Shown one piece after another: positions 18,726 to 26,418 of a stretch of 64,000 nucleotides of DNA; position 1 is the stretch's first letter; every line of letters begins with the position of its first letter. This stretch comes from Gammaproteobacteria bacterium (GTDB lineage: Bacteria; Pseudomonadota; Gammaproteobacteria; SZUA-152): assembly GCA_013152545.1 (NCBI GenBank), contig JAADGF010000002.1, forward strand, positions 1 through 64,000. Direction: 5' to 3'. Under the pieces are notes generated by a model. It was not told the origin of the DNA, searched no databases, and was given only the letters and a program-made list of their open reading frames with translations. The position numbers and the translations under genes are program-made.

Positions 18726-18788
18726 TTAAAAGGTAGAATAGTGATGTTTTATAAAGCGAATTCTTTACACCACACAAAAGGAAATACG

Positions 18789-19415
18789 ATGAAACGAATG
18801 CTGCGGTTATGTTTGATTTTGCTGTTAAGCAAATCATTAGCTTTTTCGCCACTGCTATATGCTGAGCAGTTATCATTGCCATCAGGGGATTTAATCGCGC
18901 CCGAAGTTTCCCATACCCCTGACACTACGCCCGTCGCAGCGGGCTCTAACAAGATAATCAAAGCTACCGTCAAGGACAATATGAGCATTAAGTCTGTCAT
19001 TCTTTTTTATCGGGCAAAAGGTGATCAGCACTACAAGCGGTTAAACATGTCCCGTATGGATAACGCGACAGATCAATATCTCGTGGAAATTGTTGATCTC
19101 GCCCGTCCAGGCATTGAATATTATATTCAAGCCACTGATCTTGCCGGTAATACTCTACTACACGGTTATGCCTTTTCTCCTTTGACGATTAATGTTTCAC
19201 CCAATACTAACGTTACTGAGAAGGAAAATGAATTAACTAAGATGACCGCAATAGAAAGTAACGAAAAGAGCAATAAATGGTTATGGATTGGATTGGGCGT
19301 ATTGGCTGCTGGTGCACTAGCAGCCAATAGTAGTGGCGGTGGTGGAAGCAACGGCGGAACTACCGGAAAACCGGAGGATAGCGCTTCTGTCATCATTAGT
19401 GCGCCAATACCTTAG
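18789..19415 (+). CDS. Exported protein with Ig-like domain and C-terminal membrane segment
   Basis: The frame is open from 18741, but the ATG at 18789 has AAAGG 8 nt upstream and begins a standard signal peptide (MKRMLRLCLILLLSKSLAFS, cleavage near YAEQ). The product is 208 aa. Residues about 40-130 look like one beta-sandwich: DTTPVAAGSNKIIKATVKDN, then FYRAKGDQHYKRLNM, then GIEYYIQATDLAGN. Such D-x-x-V-Y-x-A-x-D-x-x-GN domains occur in bacterial exported proteins. A hydrophobic segment (WLWIGLGVLAAGALAA, about 170-186) precedes a Gly/Ser-rich tail without basic residues, so it is not a GlyGly-CTERM signal. Downstream of the kinase and same strand; it may be the kinase's partner or substrate (inference). 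Confidence 0.75.
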   Translation: MKRMLRLCLILLLSKSLAFSPLLYAEQLSLPSGDLIAPEVSHTPDTTPVAAGSNKIIKATVKDNMSIKSVILFYRAKGDQHYKRLNMSRMDNATDQYLVEIVDLARPGIEYYIQATDLAGNTLLHGYAFSPLTINVSPNTNVTEKENELTKMTAIESNEKSNKWLWIGLGVLAAGALAANSSGGGGSNGGTTGKPEDSASVIISAPIP

Positions 19416-19523
19416 AGAACACAATCTGCAGATAGTATTCGATGATTTGTTACCAAAATGGAATTACTGCGCTACGCCATCAATACGATTGAAATTGGGG
19501 TCTTCGCAGAAACATGTAAAGGC

Positions 19524-19884
19524 CTAATTATCTTGTGTAATAAGTGAAATGTTGAGGTAGTGAGCGAGAGCAATAAACTCACCGTTATAAGAGGAGCAAC
19601 CCATTCAGGATCAAGCTCGTATGCGGAATCAACCAATTCTGAATAAGGTGTAGGCAGAAGAAAATAAGGAATGATATTTGTATTAGCAACTATACCCAAA
19701 GCGTTTAAGATTTAGGTGCTAAGTGTGCGCCATATTTATTTCATCGCACCAAAGGTAGGCGCTTTTAGACGAGGCAAAATGACACGTAATAGTTCGCGGT
19801 CTATTGCAAGGAATTTTAACGCCGCTATGGAATGAACAGGCCGTGCAATGAATGCCTAAATCTCAAACGCTTTGGGTATATCAT
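19524..19884 (-). pseudogene. vapC: VapC-type PIN-domain toxin, interrupted and internally deleted
   Basis: Reading leftward, AAGG precedes ATG 19884, then the first bases of codon 2. A 186-bp element (19693-19878) interrupts. Beyond it the frame resumes as V-A-N-T-N-I-I-P-Y-F-L-L-P, ELVDSAYELDPEWVAPL to about 19589. Removing the element and one TA copy restores M-I-V-A-N-T-N-I, the usual VapC start with its first acidic residue mutated to Asn. A +1 shift and loss of about 50 codons follow. Then SYNGEFIALAHYLNISLITQ (19592 leftward) matches the PIN C-terminus, with a stop at 19524-19526. No intact antitoxin was recognised; upstream DNA runs into repeat R2. Confidence 0.75.
19693..19878. mobile_element. 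186-bp TA-flanked inverted-repeat element (MITE-like, R4)
   Basis: The ends are TACCCAAAGCGTTT (19693 on) and its inverse AAACGCTTTGGGTA (to 19878); similarity extends inward to AGATTTAGGT / CCTAAATCT. It is flanked by TA at 19691-19692 and 19879-19880, as expected for TA-targeting IS630/mariner-type transposition. It encodes no protein. It sits in codon 2 of vapC. Related ends occur at 26213-26243, 39016-39055 and 58091-58120. Confidence 0.75.
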
Positions 19885-19963
19885 GGTCTGCCTTCATTTA
19901 TTGCTTGCTTGCCCATAAACTTCACACTTGGTAAAAGCACAAAAGGCTCACACCCCTTACCGA

Positions 19964-20107
19964 CTTCCATATAGGCAAGGCGCGGAAATGGGCGCATCCC
20001 AAGGGCGCTTCTTTCAGGGCACATACTCGTTGTCTATAAGCTTTTGTGCAACGCCGAAGACGCAAGGACAGACACGCAAAATGTGCACGTTATTTCTTTA
20101 CAGCCCT
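19964..20107 (+). repeat. Dispersed repeat R2
   Basis: Positions 19964-19995 are the exact reverse complement of 40084-40115 (32 bp). The right part (20054-20107: GAAGACGCAAGGACAGACAC, TTATTTCTTTACAG) aligns in direct orientation with 40119-40172. The left module is thus inverted relative to the other copy. Confidence 0.7.
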
Positions 20108-20141
20108 CCCCCTTAAGTTAAACATTGAAACAACCGTGATA

Positions 20142-21773
20142 TCAGGCAATTTTTTTGACACTCATTAATTCTGGCAAACCCTGACGCTGATCGTTACTCG
20201 ACGGAAGTACTATTTCGACATCATATCGGGTATTCTCCCATTGTCGCACACTCGCCTTTACGGCCTGCAGCTCTTCTGCTCCACCCGGGTGTCCCGAATA
20301 TGCAACAACGACAATGACTCCATTTACTTTTAACAATCGCGCCGCCTGCTCCAAAGCACGCAATGTTGTAGCTGTTCGTGTAATAATGGTTTTGTTATTT
20401 CCAGGTAAATAACCTAAATTAAACATCACCGCTGAAATTTTTCCGTGTAGATATCGCGGAATTACAACGTCTAAATTTTCATGTCCCAGCTTACATAAAA
20501 CGACCTGTTGATCCTGCTTAGCATTTTTCAAACGTTGTTGGGTATGTTCAAGCGCCGCCTGCTGAAGATCAAAACCATATACAACACCCCCCTCCCCAAC
20601 ACAGCGAGCTAGAAATAAGGTATCATGGCCATTACCTATAGTGGCATCGATCACCGCATCACCCGGTGATGCCACGCATTCAACGAGTTGGTGAGCCCGT
20701 TGAACCAACGAAACATCCTCTTTCGCAAAACGTTTTATATCAACCTCTGGCGGCAACGAAATACCTTGCAACAAATAATCACATAATCGCGATGTAAAAT
20801 AGGGAATCATTAATGCGCCTTTTGAACCAAAACCATTAAAAATGGCGATTTTCGATTTTTTGGAATGCACACCAATAAACGGTTTTTTGTCTTTTGTGGT
20901 GGACCGAACACCTGCATTGTGTTCAATAATATGCAGGGGCGTGGCATGTATTAGTTTACGTTGAATGGATGCCATAAGCTCTTGCCGACCTTCTTCTGTA
21001 GCGGTTGAATTCAACACATCCCATGAATACGTCGCCCCAACCCGATATACATTATCGATTAACGGTACAAGCCAATGACCATCATTGATAATGTATTGCG
21101 GTAAATTCACATCGGTGGTAAGAGTTATGACCTCCCCTTTTGAAGGCTGGTAAGGTAATGTTTTAAACCAGGGGTTGGCTTTCGCGTTAAACCCTTCACA
21201 AAAAATGATTCTCTGCGCTTGAAAACCACCCCATTTAACAAGCTCCCCCTCACAGTCTATCGCTTCGTAATCAATGCTGGCGGCATGAAAGCATTGTCTC
21301 GAAATAAAAAATTGTTTTAATGCATCCAGCAATTCCCGCACCATTAAAAAACCGGTTTGTAATTGCTCAAAACCACCCAAAGGATCAACCAGCTTGTCAC
21401 CAAAAGTACCCGTCGAAAATTTTTCCCCTAGGTAAGGATCATAAGACAAATCATGCCGGCGTTGTTGCCAAAGCGCTAATTGCTTTTCTGATCGAAATAA
21501 CCGTAACATCCTGCGTTGCTGATAAAACCTTCGCGCAAACTTATTTTCTAAAATCTGATAGCAATTTAATGCGGTTGGTAGCAGCGCATCGACATGCCAG
21601 GATTTTACCAGTCGTTGCCCAGTAATCGGATTAATTATACCCGCAGCAATTCTTGATGCAGAATTGGCATTTTCGTTATCAATGATCAGGATGCGCTGGC
21701 CACGCTCAATCAACTCCCACGCCAACAAGCTACCAGCGAGACCCTGACCAACAATAAGAAAATCGAGCATCAT
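20142..21773 (-). CDS. FAD oxidoreductase (MnmC-O/MnmL-like) fused to MnmM-type tRNA methyltransferase
   Basis: The frame is open from a TTG at 21812; ATG 21773 is preferred because the FAD-binding strand (MMLDFLIVGQGLAGS) follows at once (543 aa). Residues 1-355 are a DAO-type FAD oxidoreductase with the dinucleotide motif VGQGLAGS, the Ser/Arg..AAGIINP segment, and GFGSKGALMIPYFTSRLCDY near the end, as in the oxidase half of MnmC. Residues about 365-543 are a class I SAM methyltransferase of the YtqB/MnmM (rRNA_methylase) family: VIDATIGNGHDTLFLARCVG, FDLQ, AVMFNLGYLPG, VAYSGHPGG. In E. coli MnmC, a different methyltransferase precedes the oxidase. The predicted reaction is cmnm5(s2)U34 to nm5(s2)U34 to mnm5(s2)U34 in tRNA. 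It is a single gene flanked by repeat DNA. Confidence 0.85.
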   Translation of the reverse strand: MMLDFLIVGQGLAGSLLAWELIERGQRILIIDNENANSASRIAAGIINPITGQRLVKSWHVDALLPTALNCYQILENKFARRFYQQRRMLRLFRSEKQLALWQQRRHDLSYDPYLGEKFSTGTFGDKLVDPLGGFEQLQTGFLMVRELLDALKQFFISRQCFHAASIDYEAIDCEGELVKWGGFQAQRIIFCEGFNAKANPWFKTLPYQPSKGEVITLTTDVNLPQYIINDGHWLVPLIDNVYRVGATYSWDVLNSTATEEGRQELMASIQRKLIHATPLHIIEHNAGVRSTTKDKKPFIGVHSKKSKIAIFNGFGSKGALMIPYFTSRLCDYLLQGISLPPEVDIKRFAKEDVSLVQRAHQLVECVASPGDAVIDATIGNGHDTLFLARCVGEGGVVYGFDLQQAALEHTQQRLKNAKQDQQVVLCKLGHENLDVVIPRYLHGKISAVMFNLGYLPGNNKTIITRTATTLRALEQAARLLKVNGVIVVVAYSGHPGGAEELQAVKASVRQWENTRYDVEIVLPSSNDQRQGLPELMSVKKIA

Positions 21774-21899
21774 GGAGAAATTATGTAGATGTAGTCTTTG
21801 CGTTAAATGCAATAACCGTGTGCATACCCAGCGTAGCTCGGGTTTCTCGCGAAAGGTGTGTGTGTGAGCAACGTTCTAACAAAACACGCAACAACGATA

Positions 21900-21977
21900 A
21901 TAATGTACTTGTCTTGCAAAGCACTGCAACACCACTAGAAAGCCACTCACATACGCTATTTTTCAAAGAAATCATTT
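21900..21977 (+). repeat. Dispersed repeat R5, copy a
   Basis: AAAGCCACTCACATACG and CTATT.TTC.A.GAAA align with 23396-23469. The two direct copies bracket the patatin gene. Confidence 0.5.
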
Positions 21978-22154
21978 TGCACACATAATCAGTCGGCAGG
22001 CTTCTGACGGGCTTGCCAATATATCGAGTTTGCTAGCGTGAAACCATGACGCTATATCGTGAATCCTGTTAAGCAAACATTCAGGTTATCACCTGTACAC
22101 TTCACCCATACTCTATTGTAACATTACCCCCTAGTTACAATGAGACGCTCCCTG

Positions 22155-22182
22155 AGCCCGCTGCCCCCAGCGGGCTTTTTTT
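22155..22182 (+). terminator. Orphan Rho-independent terminator, plus strand
   Basis: Stem AGCCCGCT/AGCGGGCT with a C-rich loop, followed by seven T (22176-22182). Both flanking genes read leftward, so no annotated plus-strand gene uses it. It may end an unannotated small RNA. Confidence 0.7.
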
Positions 22183-22229
22183 AAAATTCTTATACAGCGT
22201 ACCATGTTTTTACAGTATTGCCGAACTGG

Positions 22230-23111
22230 TTAACAATAGCCGTTGCGCTCTAACGTAGACTGCGCTCTAGAATAACCAAACTCAATCAGTTCATCCGCAC
22301 GATGAAATTCGTAGAAACTACAAAGATTTCTTGGGATTTCGATAATGATATCTGGAGAATATGCCGCCAACCTTAGCTTTGCAATATTATTTTCCATCAC
22401 ATCCAAACTGGCTGACAAAACATCAAACAAACCCAGGCTTGACGACTTATCCTGTACAAATTTGTACTGAATATTCTCTACAAATTCTGCGATGGATTGG
22501 CTAATTTTATTATTATTTTTTTTCGTTTTTTTTACTCCAAGCATCAAACCTGACTCATACTTTGCGCTAAGATTGACGACAATAGTGATATCGGTAGTAT
22601 CATTCAATGATGGAGCCATGGGAACCGGATTCACCAAACTACCATCCAACAAACGCCTACCATCTTTTTCAAAGGGCGTAAATATTGTAGGAATTGCAAT
22701 TGACGCACGTATGGCATCAAATAATGGACCTGCGTTGATCCAAACTTCTTTTTGTGCATCAATATCAGTAGCAACCGCCGTATAAGAAATCGGTAAATCT
22801 TCAATGTTTTGATCGCCGATGAGATCTTTTAATTTATTCATCAGTCGCTCACCTTTGAATAAACCTGCTCTGGTATATGAAAAATCCAAGATACGCAATA
22901 CATCAATTCGCTGTAGTGCTTTCACCCACGCTTCATACACCTCCAGCTTACCCGTCGCATATATACCACCTATTAGCGCCCCCATTGACGTACCGGATAT
23001 TGAACGAATATCATAACCATGTTTGGATAAGCATTGTATAACACCAATATGTGCCAGCCCCCTCGCACCACCACTACCAAGCACTAAAGAGACGCTACGT
23101 TTGCTGCTCAT
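22230..23111 (-). CDS. Patatin-like phospholipase (RssA-type)
   Basis: GAGGGG 6 nt before ATG 23111 marks the start (293 aa), although the frame is open to 23150. Patatin features: oxyanion loop GSGGARGLAHIGV (about 11-23), nucleophile Ser in GTSMG (about 42-46), and the dyad Asp in DGSLVNPVP (about 155-163). Such Ser-Asp lipases hydrolyse acyl lipids; the RssA group is cytoplasmic. The insert KKTKKNNNKISQS after residue 190 and a Cys-containing tail are not conserved features I recognise. It is flanked on both sides by copies of repeat R5, and lies apart from other lipid genes. Confidence 0.92.
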   Translation of the reverse strand: MSSKRSVSLVLGSGGARGLAHIGVIQCLSKHGYDIRSISGTSMGALIGGIYATGKLEVYEAWVKALQRIDVLRILDFSYTRAGLFKGERLMNKLKDLIGDQNIEDLPISYTAVATDIDAQKEVWINAGPLFDAIRASIAIPTIFTPFEKDGRRLLDGSLVNPVPMAPSLNDTTDITIVVNLSAKYESGLMLGVKKTKKNNNKISQSIAEFVENIQYKFVQDKSSSLGLFDVLSASLDVMENNIAKLRLAAYSPDIIIEIPRNLCSFYEFHRADELIEFGYSRAQSTLERNGYC

Positions 23112-23395
23112 GATATCCCCTCGACCCTGTACGATTTGACTATTGAACATCAGCGTTGAATATCACTGATCATATTACCCACATACCCACAACTCACCGT
23201 AATGTAAAAACACAAACCAGGTGAGAAAACTATTTGTCAAATATAACAAAATTTTTGCTGCATCTGTAGAGTTGGACGACCGTATTTTTTAATGCGATAA
23301 AGTCGTTTTATCCGTTTGACATTAAACCGGTATTGTTGCGCACCCAACTTATATACCCATCGCGAATTGGTTTTCTGGAATGAAAATGCGTATGG
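23112..23395. other. Intergenic region upstream of patatin gene
   Basis: The left edge should carry the patatin promoter. Nothing else was recognised before repeat R5. Confidence 0.35.
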
Positions 23396-23469
23396 GCTGT
23401 TTTCTGGCAAGGCCTTAACAACGCCGCCAAAAAGCCACTCATACGTGCTATTGTTCCAGGAAACCTGTT
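23396..23469 (+). repeat. Dispersed repeat R5, copy b
   Basis: TTTCTGGCAAGGC, AAAGCCACTC and TACG.GCTATTGTTCCAGGAAA align with 21910-21977. Confidence 0.5.
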
Positions 23470-23700
23470 CGTGAGGGGTATACCATGGCTACGCTAAAAT
23501 TTCCAGCAATGGCCAGCTATTACACGTCATTTCACCTTGCCATGAAATAAATATGAAGTACACTTAAATACCTGAATCCTAAACAACACAGGTATAAACA
23601 ATGACACCGCGACAATAATAAAAAATATGACGTTTAATCGGCCTCGTGCAACTGATAATAAATTCTTACCGTTATTGTGTAATTTTTCGGACTATCAGTG

Positions 23701-24117
23701 ATGGAATTCAATATTGACGTAATAAAAAAGAGTTATGGACGATGCATGTTCACTCGCGAATCAAAGCTAAGGTTTTTTAAGCATTTTTATCAGCTTTTTT
23801 TCAATAGCCACCCCGAAATCAAAACGTTATTTGAACATACCGATTTCGAGAAACAAACCACATTATTAAAACACGCCCTTAGCATGGCCATCATGTTTGC
23901 TGAGGATGATAACGACCTGGCAAAAAGCGTGTTAACACAAATACGAAAAAGCCATTCGCGCACAAAGCTAAATATTAAACCAAAATACTATGCGCTCTGG
24001 CTAAACTGTTTAATGCATACCTTTTGGGTTTGCGATCCACAGTTCAACCAAGCACTTGAAAAAAATTGGCGTACACTACTTCAAATTTCAATTGACTATA
24101 TCAGGGAAGGCTATTAA
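23701..24117 (+). CDS. Single-domain globin
   Basis: A 138-aa all-helical protein matching the bacterial globin pattern: SYGRCMFTRESKLRFFKHFYQLFF (A/B helices), then HPEIKTLFEHTDFEKQTTLLKHAL (C-E region). The proximal haem His is probably in RKSHSR (near residue 82), and KPKYYALWLNCLMHTFW follows as the G helix. It has no reductase domain, so it would bind O2, NO or CO and depend on another protein for reduction. ATG 23701 is taken; a GTG lies one codon earlier. It stands alone and its role is unknown. Confidence 0.78.
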   Translation: MEFNIDVIKKSYGRCMFTRESKLRFFKHFYQLFFNSHPEIKTLFEHTDFEKQTTLLKHALSMAIMFAEDDNDLAKSVLTQIRKSHSRTKLNIKPKYYALWLNCLMHTFWVCDPQFNQALEKNWRTLLQISIDYIREGY

Positions 24118-24453
24118 CGTTATCTTCTCAACCAAAAGTGTTTAAAGCACGACAAAACCATAAGCAGAAATGGTCAAAGAAAATCACTATCATCCAAACA
24201 TTGTAACATTCAATTTATTAAAGCAATTAATGGCCAATTTACTCAGCGGCAAGGACAATTGTAATCCACAAGAACTCGCACGAGACCCCGGCTATTATTA
24301 AATGCAAAACGTAGGACCTGTAAATAAATAACTTGAATATTTTGCTTGTCTATTCGTCCGTCTTCAACGCAATCTGTACAACTATTTTTTTACAGACACT
24401 TACGACGAAAACAGTGTGCGGATAAAATTAAGGAATGCTCACGTAAAACTACA
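24118..24453. other. Intergenic region with R2 fragment
   Basis: Between convergent globin and nadA genes. Positions 24358-24400 (CGTCTTCAACGCAATCTGTACAAC split around 24364, then TTTTTTACAGAC) match the right half of repeat R2 at 40117-40170. No terminator was identified. Confidence 0.45.
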
Positions 24454-25536
24454 TTATGTCGTGGCTAAAGCCACGCTACATGCACGCCGAGAAAAACCTA
24501 ACATTCGCTGTATCGGTAATATTGCTTTTTGGCGGATTTTTTCTTCAATCACAATCTCATTTGTACCAGCATCCAATACCTGGGTTAAGTTTTCCAGGCT
24601 ATTCACCGCCATCCAGGGACAGTGGCCACACATGCTGCATGTCGGACTTGTTCCACCCGTGGGGGCTACCAACAGTTCCTTCTCAGGTGCCGCCAACTTC
24701 ATTTTATGAAAAATACCGTAATCCGTTGCAACAATAAATTTTCTGGATGTTGATTCAGATACTGCATTAATTAATATTGACGTGGACCCTACTACGTCCG
24801 CTAACTTGATAACATCTTCTGGCGACTCGGGGTGCACCAATACCATCGCATCCGGATTTTTTTCTTTAAGCTCCTGTAATTCCTGTGCACGAAACTCATC
24901 GTGAACAACACAAAACCCCTGCCAGCTAAGCATATCCGCACCGGTTTTTTGCTGTACATAATGGCCTAAATGTTTGTCCGGTGCCCAAATCAATTTATCA
25001 CCTTGACCTTTTAAATATAGAACGATATCAACAGCATTCGAGGAGGTGACCACCCAATCAGCGCGCGCCTTAACCTCCGCACTGGTGTTGGCATAAACAA
25101 CCACTTTTCGGTCGGGATGTTCATCGCAAAAATCACTAAAGGCTTGAGCCGGACACGCCAAATCCAGCGAGCAATTGGCATTAAGGTCTGGCATTAACAC
25201 ACGTTTTTCAGGGTTTAATATTTTTGCGGTTTCCCCCATGAATCGCACTCCCGCAATAACCAGGGTGCTGGCCGAATGGCGATGACCGAAACCCGCCATA
25301 CTAAGAGAATCGGCAACAAACCCACCCGTTTCGTCGGCAAGTACCTGTAAATCCTCATCAGCATAATAATGCGCAATGATCACCGCATTTTCCCGTTTCA
25401 ATAACGTTCTGATGCGCACAAGAAGCTGGTCACGGCGTGCAGCAGAAATGGCCGCAGGCTTGGGCATACTTGCAGCTAAATTCAGTATTTCTCCCCGTAA
25501 TTGTCCGGGAACTTCAAACGCTTTATTCATAGACAT
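24454..25536 (-). CDS. nadA: Quinolinate synthase NadA
   Basis: Condenses iminoaspartate with dihydroxyacetone phosphate to quinolinate in de novo NAD synthesis, using a [4Fe-4S] cluster. The three ligand cysteines are visible in order: [11 protein letters not shown] (Cys122 region), [11 protein letters not shown], and [11 protein letters not shown]. Also conserved are [12 protein letters not shown] near residue 54, [19 protein letters not shown] and VHPESPEDV. At 360 aa the length is normal. ATG 25536 and an ATG two codons later are both possible. No nadB or nadC is adjacent. Confidence 0.97.
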   Translation of the reverse strand: MSMNKAFEVPGQLRGEILNLAASMPKPAAISAARRDQLLVRIRTLLKRENAVIIAHYYADEDLQVLADETGGFVADSLSMAGFGHRHSASTLVIAGVRFMGETAKILNPEKRVLMPDLNANCSLDLACPAQAFSDFCDEHPDRKVVVYANTSAEVKARADWVVTSSNAVDIVLYLKGQGDKLIWAPDKHLGHYVQQKTGADMLSWQGFCVVHDEFRAQELQELKEKNPDAMVLVHPESPEDVIKLADVVGSTSILINAVSESTSRKFIVATDYGIFHKMKLAAPEKELLVAPTGGTSPTCSMCGHCPWMAVNSLENLTQVLDAGTNEIVIEEKIRQKAILPIQRMLGFSRRACSVALATT

Positions 25537-25734
25537 AGCTCGATATTATATTTTTGTACAACTTTTCGCAAATGATAACATTCCGCTGATTAAATTGGGG
25601 AGCAAGTGTGGGTATTAAAGCACTATGCTTGATCAAGCTCAGTCAACATCAGCATAACAAAACCCGATACCAAGCCTGTAGAATCTAGAAAACCGTTGCG
25701 ATACGCAGTATGCCGATTTTTTGAAACAAAGCGG

Positions 25735-25870
25735 TAACCACCCAGCTTACCATTGATTTGTCCTATTACTGCGTGAAAAGCGGCGTTAAAAGCGATGTCA
25801 AACGTGCTCATTTTCATCGGTAAACGCCGTATTTTTTCCTTGTTCTCGAACAAGTCAACGACAATTTGAG
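25735..25870 (-). repeat. Dispersed repeat R1
   Basis: The reverse complement shares TTGTTCGAGAACAAGGAA with 153-170. It shares GCGTTTACCGATG and GG.CAAATCAA.GGTAAGCTG with the copy at 7203-7310. Confidence 0.65.
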
Positions 25871-25931
25871 CAGTTCCTGAACATTTAAATAATCAGACTG
25901 AGTAGTTGCACGAATCGTTGACTTATTTTAA

Positions 25932-26030
25932 TAACTGATGTTATGCACGCGTAGTAATGAATCAATGACTTACAGTTTTTACGTGACGCCACAACCCGCA
26001 TTCTGGCTGAGACCTGCGTAACATCAGTTA
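25932..26030. repeat. 99-bp segment with 16-bp inverted ends
   Basis: TAACTGATGTTATGCA (25932-25947) is the inverse of TGCGTAACATCAGTTA (26015-26030) with one mismatch. It encodes no protein. It could be another non-autonomous element; no second copy was seen. Confidence 0.5.
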
Positions 26031-26212
26031 ATAATAAAGACCTGGGCATAGCCAGCCGGTTTTGCCGCCATCGTCGATTCGTCCTAAAAGCTGTCAGCCT
26101 CCCAACACTCAATATTCGGAAGCGATAGCACATCGCCCTAACATACTTAGTTGGATGCAGAAAGGGCTTGCAATACATTGATGTGCATAGTGAATTTAAA
26201 AACGGTGCAGTT

Positions 26213-26243
26213 ATATCTAAACCTCAAACGCTATAGGTATATA
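26213..26243 (+). repeat. R4 element end, solitary
   Basis: CTAAACCTCAAACGC, TA, AGGTATAT resembles the right end of the 186-bp element at 19855-19880. The partner end was not found. Confidence 0.45.
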
Positions 26244-26418
26244 GCGCTAGCGTTTCAATAATTACCGACCAGAAGAGTCGCTTCTTTGGTAAAAATACCG
26301 ACGCAATACTACCCTACATCGATACCTCAAAAAGACAAAAATACGAGGTTGCAGGTGTCAATAAACACTTTTGCCTCTGTCATCGGATCAACCAGCAGTA
26401 AACTGAATAGTAGCTCAG

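Larger units (their letters stand above)
25537..26418. other. Repeat-rich intergenic region
   Basis: An 880-bp gap holding an R1 copy (25735-25870), a 99-bp inverted-repeat segment (25932-26030) and an R4 end (26213-26243). Short ORFs here (25623-25853, 25885-26178) run through repeats and are not called. Confidence 0.5.

Noticed and set aside
19928-20116. 62-codon plus ORF
   Set aside because: Lies inside repeat R2; not conserved as protein.
25623-25853. 76-codon minus ORF containing IGQINGKLGGYRF
   Set aside because: The frame runs through repeat R1. Similar peptides appear in other R1 copies only in part, so it is treated as repeat DNA, not a gene.
25932-26030. Integron attC site
   Set aside because: End boxes are only partly like attC core sites, and neither cassette genes nor integrase are present.
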